64,000 nucleotides of DNA from Rhodanobacteraceae bacterium (lineage in GTDB: Bacteria; Acidobacteriota; Terriglobia; Terriglobales; Acidobacteriaceae), in the NCBI GenBank assembly GCA_903970285.1, contig CAJCHN010000074.1:1-64000 (forward strand), in the 5' to 3' direction. Positions 56,401-64,000 of this stretch are shown here, piece after piece. The notes beneath the pieces were generated by a model. It made no database searches, was not told where the DNA came from, and saw nothing but the letters and a program-made list of their open reading frames with translations. The position numbers and the translations under genes were made by a program. Within the stretch, counting starts at the first letter, position 1. Each line of letters begins with the position of its first letter.

Positions 56401-56993
56401 ACGCGTATCACGGCAGTTCGTTCCTGATGAAGACGGCGTTGAACGGCTGGCAGGTGAACGGTATCTTTACCGCGCACACCGGTTTTCCGTTCACCCCGAC
56501 GACGTACGGCGTGAACGGGATTCCGCTGACGCCGACGTCGGGCACGATCAGCCCGGTGCGGCCTTACTCGTATATGGGGAGCAACCACGCGACCTGCTCG
56601 AACGATGCGTTCCGCAACGGAACGGCGATCAGCGGTGTCTTCGGAGTCGGGCCGCTGCCGCTGGGTCAGACGTACGCTCCGGGGATCGGGCGCAACTCTT
56701 TCCGTGGGCCGTGCTACCAGGATCTCGATCTGGGCGTCGCCAAGGAGATTCCGCTGAAGATCATCGGCGACCGGGGTTTGTTCCGCTTCCAGGCGCAGGC
56801 GTTCAACATCAACAACAAGCTGAACTTCTCGCCGTTCACGTTCAATACCGGAGCGACGCAACTGGGCGGGACCCCTATGAACGGTTTGCTGACGGTGAAC
56901 GGGGCCGGATCAAACGTGAACCAGACGTTCGGGCGACCGACCTCAGCGAGCGCGGGGCGGGTGGTCGAGTTCAACGCACGCGTCCAGTTCTGA
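53436..56993 (+). CDS. Oar-like TonB-dependent outer-membrane receptor
   Basis: About 1185 residues. Signal peptide (GALLTTLLTAGAAAANAQ), N-terminal carboxypeptidase-regulatory-like domain (LNGTVTDTTGGAIPKATVTLVN ... TGVYEFPSLGSGNYDL), plug domain (YGRDPYNLVRTAPGI; NYLVDGVSVNSLGYGG; STSFSAEDGRNSGAQVKITTKSGTNQIHGSAFF) and a long beta barrel ending with Phe (FNARVQF). This is the large receptor type expanded in Acidobacteriota; no SusD lipoprotein is nearby. ATG 53436 has CGGAGG just upstream and leaves the promoter outside the gene; an in-frame start at 53268 would include it. Likely imports oligosaccharides released by the two hydrolases that follow. Confidence 0.87.
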   Translation: MTSSKFPMMVRGALLTTLLTAGAAAANAQFGGSLNGTVTDTTGGAIPKATVTLVNEDTKQSVTKQTSGTGVYEFPSLGSGNYDLTVNAPGFKPGVYTAVAVTQEPRSLDVSLAAGGSNETVTVSAADFPVLQTSDASVDATITGDQFEKVPEYGRDPYNLVRTAPGITGDGARAGNGTAVFLPNSVGPGGSNFGIAATENTVQISADGQRITDNNYLVDGVSVNSLGYGGATVISPNIEAIGAMQITSTSFSAEDGRNSGAQVKITTKSGTNQIHGSAFFQYDEPGLNAYNKYGGPAGTGELPVRVTTKSRDYAASLGGPIFKDKLFAFGSFEGINQKLESFTDDFVETPQFRAAIHAQHPGSIADQIANAPGGVPVIRTVLTQSCTNPVNQTGGTTPSVLCQVVTGGLDIGSPVPKTPCNAGYASFNQTICNGMNPNEIQNGSGLDGIPDIEYVQLDASQRSTARQVNGRIDYFLTPKDQFAASAYVTKLYRITPSDTARPNQNFPFDPTNLLVTFIYIHTFSPTLLNEFRANYTLFSENGVKDAQDSGLNLGIPYIELQNSNYTQNNRIHFGATAAPTSPGIFAENQYEIRDTVTKIYGAHTLKMGFEARREEDNNNLVGDTRPTYTFAGVWNFFNDSPIYEGIQANPATGGAPIVNRYLDDHYYALFIQHDWKVNQRFTLNTGIRWEYFEPLYNKGLMINYPSLGSTPATALLGATLTPHNHLWDSQFRNYSPKVGFAYVPSAFNGKTVVRGGFAMAYNRLDDALFDPALEDGPGVFSYGICCGTAPQDFGSPFVGGEIQYGLGSSTAYNSYPSNPALKTTIMGNGLPANNISIEAYGALPRLPQPYSYLYSLETQGELGHQFVASVGYQGSTGRHYSRLVNQNFVQQGGNGSLGFNPFGNGLYLAQNDSNTYYNGLNVHVTKHYHAGLSIEGTYTWSKAMDQVSSGDGADGNANQTNPQNNATELGPSDFDVRHRVVVLGTYNLNAYHGSSFLMKTALNGWQVNGIFTAHTGFPFTPTTYGVNGIPLTPTSGTISPVRPYSYMGSNHATCSNDAFRNGTAISGVFGVGPLPLGQTYAPGIGRNSFRGPCYQDLDLGVAKEIPLKIIGDRGLFRFQAQAFNINNKLNFSPFTFNTGATQLGGTPMNGLLTVNGAGSNVNQTFGRPTSASAGRVVEFNARVQF

Positions 56994-57108
56994 TGCGGAC
57001 GAGCCCCGAAGTACCCGGAGCCGCGGGCGCCATGGAACCAGGCGCCTGCGGCTATGCATCCCCTTTTCTGAAACGGCTGGTCGCAGGTGGAAAGGCAGTG
57101 GTGCATCC

Positions 57109-58698
57109 ATGAGAGTTTGCCGACCGTGGCTTGGACTGTTCGCGGTAGCCTTGTTGCTCAGCCCCGGGGGCGCGGTGTGCCAGCAGGCTGAGCGCATCGA
57201 CGTGGATGCAAGGGCTGCGACGACGCCGTTTCCGCATTTCTGGGAGCAGACCTTTGGGTCGGGGCGGGCGATCCTGGCGCTGCGCGACAGCTACCGGCAG
57301 GACATCCGCACGGTGAAACAGGCGACTGACTTCCGGTCGGTGCGCTTTCACGGCATCTTCAACGATGAGGTGGGGCTGTACGATCCGGATCGCCGCATCA
57401 TCAACTTCGCGCAGACGGCAGGGCAGGTCGGAGCGTCGGTCGACAACTCCAGCTATAACTTTTCTTATGTGGATCAGATCTACGACGGTCTTCTTGCCGA
57501 GGGCGTCCGGCCGTTCGTCGAGATGAGCTTCATGCCAAAGAAGCTGGCGGCCGACCCGAACCTGGTGCATCCGTTCTGGTACCACCCCGATGTCTCGCCG
57601 CCGAAGGATTATGCAACCTGGGACAAGATGATTCGCGCGTTCGGGCAGCATCTGGTCGAGCGTTACGGTATCGACGAGGTTGCGACCTGGAAGTTCGAGG
57701 TGTGGAACGAGCCGAACCTGGATTTCTGGGGAGGAAATCCGAAGCAGCCCACCTACTTTGAGCTGTACGACCATACCGCCCGGGCGCTGAAGGCGGTCTC
57801 TCCACGCATCCAGGTGGGTGGTCCGGCGACGGCGCAGGCGGCGTGGGTGGCGCCGTTCCTGGCGCACTTGAAAGCTGAAAACGTGCCGGCAGACTTCGTT
57901 TCGACGCACGTGTACGCCAACGATCGGGCGCAGGATGTCTTCGGCACGACGGAGAATATACCGCGTGACAAGATGGTGTGGCGCTCGGTAGAAAAAGTTC
58001 ACGCGGAGATTCTGGCCTCACCGTATCCGAAGATGCCGCTGATCTTTTCGGAGTACAACGCGAGCTATGCGAACGAGCCGAATGTGACCGATTCGGACTA
58101 CATGGGACCGTGGCTGGCGAACAACATCCGGCTGTGCGACGGGCTGACCGAGAGCATGGACTACTGGGCGTTTTCGGATGTGTTCGAAGAGCAAGGGGTG
58201 GTGCGGACGCCGTTCTACGGGGGCTTTGGCGTGGTCGCGGCGGATCACATTCCGAAGCCTGCGCTGAACGTGTTTGCCGCGCTGCACCGGCTGGGGACGC
58301 GGCGCATCCGGCTGGAGTCGGAGTCGGCGCTGGCGACGGTGACGTCCGGCGGCGGGGTTGCCCTGGCTCTGTGGGACTACGCGGCGCCCACCGGCACTGG
58401 GCCGGCGTATACGATGCCCAGCGGACCGCAGGGACCGGCGAAGACGTTTGCGATCGAGTTCAAGAATGTCCCCGCGGAGGCGGAGGTGGCGGTGTACCGT
58501 GTGGACGACGATCACGGCAACGTGCTGAAGGCGTTCGACGCGATGGGACGGCCGCCGGCCGACCTGACCCAGGAGCAGGTGGCAAAGCTGCGCGCAGCCG
58601 GCCAGATGGCGCCGCCCGAGCGCCTGCACCTGACCCACGGCACGCTGACCCTGACCGTGCCGGCCCACGGGCTGGCGGTGGTGGTGGTGGAAAGGTAG
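57109..58698 (+). CDS. GH39-type glycoside hydrolase (beta-xylosidase-like)
   Basis: 529 residues. Signal peptide (LGLFAVALLLSPGGAVC), then a TIM barrel of the GH39 family: FWEQTFGSGRAILALRD, FRSVRFHGIFNDEVGLYD, GVRPFVEMSFMPKKLA, the acid/base Glu in WKFEVWNEPNLDFW and the nucleophile Glu in PLIFSEYNASYANEPNVTDSDYMGPWLANNI. A small beta domain ends the protein. The Cys at the signal-peptide end could allow lipid attachment (AVCQQ), though not a clear lipobox. It follows the receptor by 115 bases. GH39 members cleave beta-xylosides or related glycans; the substrate is not settled. Confidence 0.85.
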   Translation: MRVCRPWLGLFAVALLLSPGGAVCQQAERIDVDARAATTPFPHFWEQTFGSGRAILALRDSYRQDIRTVKQATDFRSVRFHGIFNDEVGLYDPDRRIINFAQTAGQVGASVDNSSYNFSYVDQIYDGLLAEGVRPFVEMSFMPKKLAADPNLVHPFWYHPDVSPPKDYATWDKMIRAFGQHLVERYGIDEVATWKFEVWNEPNLDFWGGNPKQPTYFELYDHTARALKAVSPRIQVGGPATAQAAWVAPFLAHLKAENVPADFVSTHVYANDRAQDVFGTTENIPRDKMVWRSVEKVHAEILASPYPKMPLIFSEYNASYANEPNVTDSDYMGPWLANNIRLCDGLTESMDYWAFSDVFEEQGVVRTPFYGGFGVVAADHIPKPALNVFAALHRLGTRRIRLESESALATVTSGGGVALALWDYAAPTGTGPAYTMPSGPQGPAKTFAIEFKNVPAEAEVAVYRVDDDHGNVLKAFDAMGRPPADLTQEQVAKLRAAGQMAPPERLHLTHGTLTLTVPAHGLAVVVVER

Positions 58699-58703
58699 AC
58701 GTC

Positions 58704-60026
58704 ATGCGACGCCGTACCCTGCTGAAGCTGCTCGCCGGCTCCGCGCTGCTGGAGCCGGCGGCCCGGGTGACCCTGGGCCAGGCTTCGCCGAGGCCGGCGC
58801 CCGGCCCGGCTCCGTTTTCAGCCGATGACGAGGCGTTTCTCGACGACATGCAGCGTCGCGCGTGCCTGTTCTTCGTCGAGCAGGCCAGCGCGGCGACCGG
58901 GCAGGTGCTCGACCGGGCGGTGAACCAGAACACCACCGGAGCGATCGATCCGCGGCGCATGGCCAGCGTCTCGGCTACCGGTTTCGGGCTGACGGCGCTG
59001 TGCATCGCCTACCAGCGCGGCTTCCAGCCGCATGCGCAGGTGGTCGAGCAGGTGCGGCGCACGCTGCGCTTTCACGCCGACGTGCTGCCCCACGACCACG
59101 GATTCTTTTCGCACTTCAACGATCGCGAGACCGGCAAGCTTTTCGGCAACAGCGAGGTTTCGTCGATCGACAGCGCGATCTTTTTCTGCGGAGCGCTGAC
59201 CGCCCGGGCCTACTTTCCGCAGGATGCCGAGATCGTCAAGCTGGCCACCAGCCTCTATGAGCGGGTGGACTGGCCGTGGATGCTGAATGGCGGTCCGACC
59301 TTCTCGATGGGCCTGCGCAAGGGCAAGTTCCTCGAGGCCCGCTGGAATCACTATTGCGAACTGATGATGATTCCGCTGCTGGCGATGGCTTCGCCGACGC
59401 ACCCGGTTTCGGCTGACGTCTGGACGGCGTTTTCCCGTCCGCGGATCAAGTACGCGGGTTTCGACTACATTAGCGCGTCCGATCCGCTGTTCGTCCACCA
59501 GTACAGCCATGCTTGGTTTGACTTTCGCTTCAAGCGCGACCAGTTTGCGGACTATTTTGCCAATTCGATCCTCGCCACGCGGGCGCACGAGGCGTTCTGC
59601 CTGGCGCTGGGCAAGCCGTATTTGGAGGACTACTGGGGCATCAGCGCGTCGGACTCCGAACACGGCTACACGGCGTGGGGCGGGCCGAACGCCGCCGGGC
59701 AGGGATTCGGCGGGATCGACGGCTCGGTGGTGCCGAACGCGACTGCCGGTTCCCTGCCCTTTCTGCCGGCGCCGTGCCTGCGGGTACAGCGCGCACTCAA
59801 GCAGAAGTACGGCAAGCATGCGTGGGGACGCTATGGCTTCTGCGACGCCTTCCACCCCGACGCGCAGTGGTACGACCCGGACGTGCTGGGCATCGATCTG
59901 GGCATCAGCGTGCTGATGGCGGAGAACCTGCGCACCGGCTTTGTGTGGAAGACCTTCGCGAAGAATCCGGAGGTGGGCGTGGCGTTCCAGAAGGCGGGGT
60001 TCAGGCCGGTGGACGCGCGGCCTTAG
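58704..60026 (+). CDS. Glucoamylase-family (GH144-like) protein
   Basis: 440 residues from ATG 58704 with AAAGG upstream. The N-terminus (MRRRTLLKLLAGSALLEPAARVTLGQA) is a signal peptide, with the RRR start hinting at Tat export but lacking a full twin-arginine motif. The body is the glucoamylase alpha/alpha-barrel family: FVEQASAATGQVLDRAV, HDHGFFSHFNDRETGK, VSSIDSAIFFCGAL, FSMGLRKGKFLEARWNHYCELMMIPLLAM, FVHQYSHAWFDFR and YWGISASDSEHGYTAWG. Relatives include beta-1,2-glucanases (GH144); the acidic residues D and E of the pocket are present in these motifs. It is six bases after the GH39 gene, so co-transcribed. Confidence 0.83.
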   Translation: MRRRTLLKLLAGSALLEPAARVTLGQASPRPAPGPAPFSADDEAFLDDMQRRACLFFVEQASAATGQVLDRAVNQNTTGAIDPRRMASVSATGFGLTALCIAYQRGFQPHAQVVEQVRRTLRFHADVLPHDHGFFSHFNDRETGKLFGNSEVSSIDSAIFFCGALTARAYFPQDAEIVKLATSLYERVDWPWMLNGGPTFSMGLRKGKFLEARWNHYCELMMIPLLAMASPTHPVSADVWTAFSRPRIKYAGFDYISASDPLFVHQYSHAWFDFRFKRDQFADYFANSILATRAHEAFCLALGKPYLEDYWGISASDSEHGYTAWGGPNAAGQGFGGIDGSVVPNATAGSLPFLPAPCLRVQRALKQKYGKHAWGRYGFCDAFHPDAQWYDPDVLGIDLGISVLMAENLRTGFVWKTFAKNPEVGVAFQKAGFRPVDARP

Positions 60027-60243
60027 ATTTGCGAGAAGGAATCAGCGGCTTGATGCTGTTCCGGAGCCAGGGCGCAGGCGGCGCCGGCAAGCTTTCCCGT
60101 TTACCTTGCACGGGAGCGGGGCGGCGACGACGCGCCGCGACAAGGGCTGGAAGGTGATGCTGGTTCCGTTGCCCACCACTCTTCGTGAAAGTGTCCATGC
60201 ATCGCCGCCGACTACCCTGGTCGTCGTGCGCAAAGCGGTTGCA

Positions 60244-61497
60244 TCACTCGCCGCTGATGCGCCAGCCGGGCTCGCCGCTCCATCGCCTGAGCGGGCGGCT
60301 GACAGCGACGCCGAGCATCACGAGTGTTCCCAGCAGCGGCACGACCAGGCCGGTGCGCAGCGATGCGCGTTCGGCGGAGACCAGGCCGGTGAGCCATGGC
60401 AGGCACGCCGAACCCACGCCGGCGAGAAAGAAGATGGTGCCGCCGCGGTGAAGATCGAGCGCCCATGCCAGCAGCAGCGGGTAGGTGGGGCCGATGCCGA
60501 ACCCCAGGGCGAAAGCCGCGGCGAGCATGACTGCGGCGGGTGCGCTGGTCAGCAGGAGCGCGGAGGCGACTCCCATCAGCGACAGGCTGGCGCGCACCAC
60601 CGTGGCGGAGGCCAGAAGGCGAGGGTTGAGCGACCAGAACAGCCGGCTGAGCAGCAGGCCGGCCCACAGGCAGGTGGGCGCGGCGATGGTTTCGGCGACA
60701 CCGTGGCCGCCGCGCCGGGCGTAGGTGGCGAGCCAGCCTCCGGCGGAGGCTTCAATACCGGTGATCAGGAAGATCATCAGAATCAAGCCGGGGGGAACAG
60801 CCTGGAAGACGCTGGTGCGGGCGTGGTGCTGCGGCTGGGCAAGGTAATGGGTCTGCTGCTCCGTCTTCGCCGTGTGGTCTGGGCGAGCAGCGCGCAAGCG
60901 CAGGCGGGGCTGGGCCGCGGCCCACGCCGCCAGCAAGCAGAACAGTGCCGCCAGTGCCAGGAGCAACGGCTGGATCGCTCCGGCCGTCAAGGCGCCTACG
61001 GTCAGCGAGGGCGCGGCACAGGCGCCGATCGCCCACAACAGATTGAGCCGGACCATTTCGGCGCCTGTCTGAGTGCCGGATGCGGGGCCGGGGCGGATGC
61101 GGGTTTGGAAGCCGGACTGGACGTCCGGCTCCGCGCTCGCCTGCTGCTGGCGAATGAGGCTGATGGAGGTCATGGACATGCCAAGGCCGAGGCCGTAGAG
61201 CGCCATCCAGGCATGGACCCCGCTGCCGCCGGAGCGCGCGAGCGCCGCAGCCGCCACGGCGACTGCCAGGCTTCCGCAGGCGAGCACGCGCGGCAGCGAG
61301 CCGCGCACCAGCAGCGCGCCCAGACTGGACCCTGCCCACGCCATCAAGAACAGGCGGCCGCCCTGCTCGTCGCCCAGCCGCCAGCGAGCGATCAGCGCAG
61401 GCAGCAGCGCGCCGGGCAGCGCGACGCCGACGCCGGTGGCCGCGAATCCCAGGTACAACGGGATGGCGGCCGCTATGCTCCGAGTGAGACTTTGCAT
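60244..61497 (-). CDS. Major facilitator superfamily transporter
   Basis: 417 residues and about 12 hydrophobic helices with a cytoplasmic loop rich in Arg/Gln/His in the middle (residues about 200-225). PLYLGFAATGVGVALPGALLPAL starts the first half; GLGLGMSMTSISLIRQQQ and FALGFGIGPTYPLLLAWALDL recall the FucP-type sugar permeases. AGGAG lies six bases before ATG 61497. It is convergent with the glycoside hydrolase operon and may carry the released sugar, but it has no clear shared promoter element. The 217-base gap after it (60027-60243) holds only weak inverted repeats. Confidence 0.78.
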   Translation of the reverse strand: MQSLTRSIAAAIPLYLGFAATGVGVALPGALLPALIARWRLGDEQGGRLFLMAWAGSSLGALLVRGSLPRVLACGSLAVAVAAAALARSGGSGVHAWMALYGLGLGMSMTSISLIRQQQASAEPDVQSGFQTRIRPGPASGTQTGAEMVRLNLLWAIGACAAPSLTVGALTAGAIQPLLLALAALFCLLAAWAAAQPRLRLRAARPDHTAKTEQQTHYLAQPQHHARTSVFQAVPPGLILMIFLITGIEASAGGWLATYARRGGHGVAETIAAPTCLWAGLLLSRLFWSLNPRLLASATVVRASLSLMGVASALLLTSAPAAVMLAAAFALGFGIGPTYPLLLAWALDLHRGGTIFFLAGVGSACLPWLTGLVSAERASLRTGLVVPLLGTLVMLGVAVSRPLRRWSGEPGWRISGE

Positions 61498-61733
61498 CGG
61501 CGCTCCTGGCCGACCCATCGTATCTTTCCCGGAATGGATCGAGAAGCAGGCGTGCGTGCTGGCTCCGAGACTTCCTTGTTCCTGGATTGCGACTTAAGTG
61601 CCAGAGCAAGTTGGACGGCTATCCCTATACTGGAGGGAACTTTAGGTTTGCGAACTATCTGCCGGATCGGGTTCCGGCTCAACGGGTCTTCTGGTCTGAT
61701 CGATGCTGCGGTGCGGAGTGGGAGCGGATGGGG

Positions 61734-63722
61734 ATGAAAGCGACCGAGGAAACGGCGACCGGAGAGCACGCGGGTGGGCGTTCTGCCGACGGCAGCGAAG
61801 CGTCTCCCGCTACAGGCGCTTTCCCGCTTCCAGCCACATCGCTGGTTTCGCGCTTCGAAGAAGTTGTCCGGCGCCAGCCGGGGACGGTGGCGCTCACGCT
61901 CGGTGGGAAAGCCTGGAGCTACGCTGAGCTGAACGCAAGCGCCAATCGTGTGGCGCACCGCCTGCTGGGCCGTGAGCTTCCCGCCAACTCGATTGTCGCG
62001 CTCTGGCTTGGTCGCAACTTCGAGGCGATCAGCGTCATTCTGGGCATTCCGAAGGCGGGCCACACTTATCTTCCGCTGGACGCGACCTATCCTGTCGCGC
62101 GCATCGTGCAGACGCTCGAAGACGCGCAACCAGCCCTCGTGATCGCCGAGCCGGAGCTGGCGGCGAAACTTGTGGGAGATGATATTGCCACGGGGGCCGC
62201 GAACATCCTGCTGGTCTCCGATGCGCTGTCGGACACTGGGGCTGAAGAAGGGAATCCTGATGTAGCGACTAAGGCCGATGCGCTGGCCTACGTCATCTAC
62301 ACTTCAGGCTCCACTGGCCAGCCGAAGGGCGTCTGCGTGACCCACACCAACGTGCTGCGGCTGCTCGATCAGACCTCGGCGCGCTTCGAGTTCAACGAAC
62401 GCGATATCTGGACGCTGTTTCACTCGCTCGCCTTCGATTTTTCGGTGTGGGAGATGTGGGGTGCGCTGCTGCACGGAGCCACGCTGGTGCCGGTGCCCTA
62501 CGAGGTGACGCGCTCGCCCGAAGACTTCTACCGCCTGCTCTCGGAGGAGCGGGTGACGGTGCTGAACCAGACGCCGTCCGCGTTCTCGCTGCTCAGCCAG
62601 GTGGAAGATCGCGGAACGCTGCTGCCGCTGGGGCTGCGCCTGGTGATCTTCGGCGGCGAGGCGCTGCAGTTTGCCGGGTTGAAGAGCTGGTTCAGCCGCC
62701 ACGACGACACCCGGCCGCAGCTGGTGAACTGTTTCGGCATTACGGAGACCACGGTACATGTGACCACGCGCAACGTCACCCAGGCGGACGCTCTGTTCGA
62801 GCGCGACAGCCTGCTGGGCGAACCGATCGCCGACCTGCGGATCCATCTCTGCCGGCCGGACGGGCAGCTTGTCGCCGAGGGTGAGATCGGGGAGATCTTC
62901 GTGGCCGGCGCGGGCGTAGCGCGGGGCTACCTGCACCGGCCGGAGCTGACCGCCGAGCGCTTTGTGCCCGAGCTTGTCTCCAGCTCGGGATTGAACTCCG
63001 ATGGGGGACGAATGTATCGCTCCGGGGACCTGGCGCGGCGGCGCCGGGATGGAGAGCTGGTTTACCTGGGACGGAGAGACCAGCAGGTCAAGATCAACGG
63101 ATTCCGCATTGAGCTGGGCGAAGTGGAGGCGGCATTGTGTTCGTCTCCCGGCGTGCTGCAGGCGTGCGTGCGCCCGCATCAGACGGGGCCGGGTGCCACT
63201 CAACTCGCCGCCTATGTCGTACCCGCGGCTGGCGAGCAGGTCCGGATGACGGTGCTTGCCGCGTCACTCGCTAAGGAGCTGCCGCCGCAGATGCTGCCCG
63301 CGTTCTACACCACGCTTCCAGCGCTGCCGCTTACCCCCAATGGAAAGGTCGACTTCAAGGCGCTGCCTGCACCCCGGCAGGAGCAGCTTTCGACCGGCAG
63401 CCAGGAGGCCGAGGCTGGGTCGGAGATCGAGCAGGCTGTGCTCAAGCTGGTCCGCGAGGTCGTCGGCTCACAATCGGTCGGGCTGGAGGACAACTTCTTT
63501 ACGGTGGGTGGTCATTCCCTGCTGGGAACCCAGTTCGTGATGCGGGCGCGGCGTGCCTTCGGCGTGAAGCTGACGCTGCGCGACATCTTCGAGACCGACT
63601 CAGTTTCCGGAATCGCCGGCGTGATCGAAGAGCTGATCCTGGCAGAGATCGACGCGATGCCTGAAGAGGAGGCGCTTCGCCTGAGCGGGGAGCCTGCGGC
63701 GCGCGGAGGTTTGGCTCCTTGA
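61734..63722 (+). CDS. Stand-alone NRPS adenylation-carrier (A-T) protein, threonine-like code
   Basis: 662 residues: an A domain (about 40-540) and a carrier domain (about 565-640). Core motifs are all present: YVIYTSGSTGQPKGV, FDFSVWEMWG, NCFGITETTVH, GELVYLGRRDQQVKINGFRIELGE and LPLTPNGKVDFKAL. Carrier Ser is in DNFFTVGGHSLLGTQ. Reading the specificity positions by alignment with GrsA gives D-F-W-N-I-G-C-V-H-K, one change from the published threonine code DFWNIGMVHK. There is no condensation or thioesterase domain, so it loads an amino acid for modification in trans. GGAG lies nine bases before ATG 61734. Its stop overlaps the P450 start (TTGA). Confidence 0.88.
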   Translation: MKATEETATGEHAGGRSADGSEASPATGAFPLPATSLVSRFEEVVRRQPGTVALTLGGKAWSYAELNASANRVAHRLLGRELPANSIVALWLGRNFEAISVILGIPKAGHTYLPLDATYPVARIVQTLEDAQPALVIAEPELAAKLVGDDIATGAANILLVSDALSDTGAEEGNPDVATKADALAYVIYTSGSTGQPKGVCVTHTNVLRLLDQTSARFEFNERDIWTLFHSLAFDFSVWEMWGALLHGATLVPVPYEVTRSPEDFYRLLSEERVTVLNQTPSAFSLLSQVEDRGTLLPLGLRLVIFGGEALQFAGLKSWFSRHDDTRPQLVNCFGITETTVHVTTRNVTQADALFERDSLLGEPIADLRIHLCRPDGQLVAEGEIGEIFVAGAGVARGYLHRPELTAERFVPELVSSSGLNSDGGRMYRSGDLARRRRDGELVYLGRRDQQVKINGFRIELGEVEAALCSSPGVLQACVRPHQTGPGATQLAAYVVPAAGEQVRMTVLAASLAKELPPQMLPAFYTTLPALPLTPNGKVDFKALPAPRQEQLSTGSQEAEAGSEIEQAVLKLVREVVGSQSVGLEDNFFTVGGHSLLGTQFVMRARRAFGVKLTLRDIFETDSVSGIAGVIEELILAEIDAMPEEEALRLSGEPAARGGLAP

Positions 63723-64000
63723 GCGGGCCAGGGAGCGTCGCCGCCTCGCGCGCGCGCGCGAGTGAGAGCGAACTCAGCCTGCTGCAGTTGCTGAAGCCGG
63801 CGGTGCTCGCGGATCCGTACCCGTTCTATCGCAAGCTGCGCGAAGCCGATCCGGTGCACTGGGATCCGTTCCTGCATAGCTGGGTGGTGACCCGCTATGC
63901 GGACGCCGTGACCGTGCTGACCCGGTCAAGGGCTGCCCGCACTCCGTCGCCTGAGCGGATGCGGGAGCTCGGCCTGCAGGAGCTGGCACCCTATGCGGCC
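63719..64000 (+). CDS. Cytochrome P450, N-terminal part (runs off the window)
   Basis: The open frame from TTG 63719 to the window end (94 codons) reads LADPYPFYRKLREADPVHWDPFLHSWVVTRYADAVTVLT, the standard start of bacterial soluble P450s. The heme-binding cysteine and the other core motifs are outside the window. TTG overlaps the stop of the A-T gene (TTGA), with GGAGG ten bases upstream, so the two proteins are made in step. In known A-T/P450 pairs (for example NovH/NovI), the P450 beta-hydroxylates the carrier-bound amino acid; the same role is inferred here. Confidence 0.8.
   Translation, partial: MSGPGSVAASRARASESELSLLQLLKPAVLADPYPFYRKLREADPVHWDPFLHSWVVTRYADAVTVLTRSRAARTPSPERMRELGLQELAPYAA

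Noticed and set aside
55353-56861. 500-codon open frame opposite the TonB receptor
   Set aside because: Arg-rich, no recognisable domain, no ribosome site; shadow of the receptor gene.
60230-60242. GCAAAGCGGTTGC, resembling the LacI operator at 53334-53347
   Set aside because: The arms are only four bases, the spacer is one base longer, and it lies just past the 3-prime end of the MFS gene rather than at a promoter.

Overview
The window looks like a chromosomal segment of an Acidobacteriota bacterium of the Terriglobales/Acidobacteriaceae type (Granulicella/Terriglobus/Edaphobacter-like). This is inferred from high GC, secreted sedolisin-family (S53) proteins with Ig-like repeats, an Oar-like TonB-dependent receptor without a SusD partner, the futalosine menaquinone gene mqnC, and a fadN-fadA-fadE beta-oxidation operon. 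No rRNA, tRNA, CRISPR array, phage or transposase gene was recognised.

Layout. 0-11.5 kb: a small Rap1a/Tai-like protein, mqnC with a Crp-type regulator, proC, heme A synthase, a Lys/His-rich secreted protein, then a sugar locus (sodium/solute symporter, small membrane protein, fucose-isomerase-like enzyme) whose two promoters carry the same palindrome, then ppk1. 11.6-19.3 kb: two secreted S53-family proteins, one with an intact catalytic set and one apparently dead and rebuilt into a ten-repeat Ig-like protein; both end in the same unusual C-terminal module. 19.3-26.7 kb: a fadN-fadA-fadE operon with a MazF-type toxin-antitoxin pair between fadN and fadA and an unexplained open reading frame fused in frame before fadE. 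26.7-33.2 kb: an active/inactive pair of M16 proteases, a frameshifted Uma2 gene, glmU, and an HD-GYP response regulator.

33.3-51.9 kb is an exopolysaccharide locus: flippase, glycosyltransferases, acyltransferases, Wza-type export protein, a Wzc-like protein with a degenerate kinase domain and a very long acidic/Ala/Pro-rich tail, a WecG-STAS fusion, a phosphopantetheinyl transferase, an O-antigen-ligase-type polymerase and a secreted clan-A-like glycoside hydrolase. 52.1-61.5 kb is a glycan-use locus: LacI regulator, divergent Oar-like receptor with a promoter/operator, GH39 enzyme, glucoamylase-family (GH144-like) protein and an MFS transporter. 61.7-64.0 kb is the left end of a biosynthetic cluster: a stand-alone adenylation-carrier protein with a threonine-like specificity code, translationally coupled to a cytochrome P450 that runs off the window.

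Scattered through the intergenic regions are three copies of an inverted-repeat element that is neither a gene nor an obvious terminator. Positions were read by eye; no database search or folding calculation was run.
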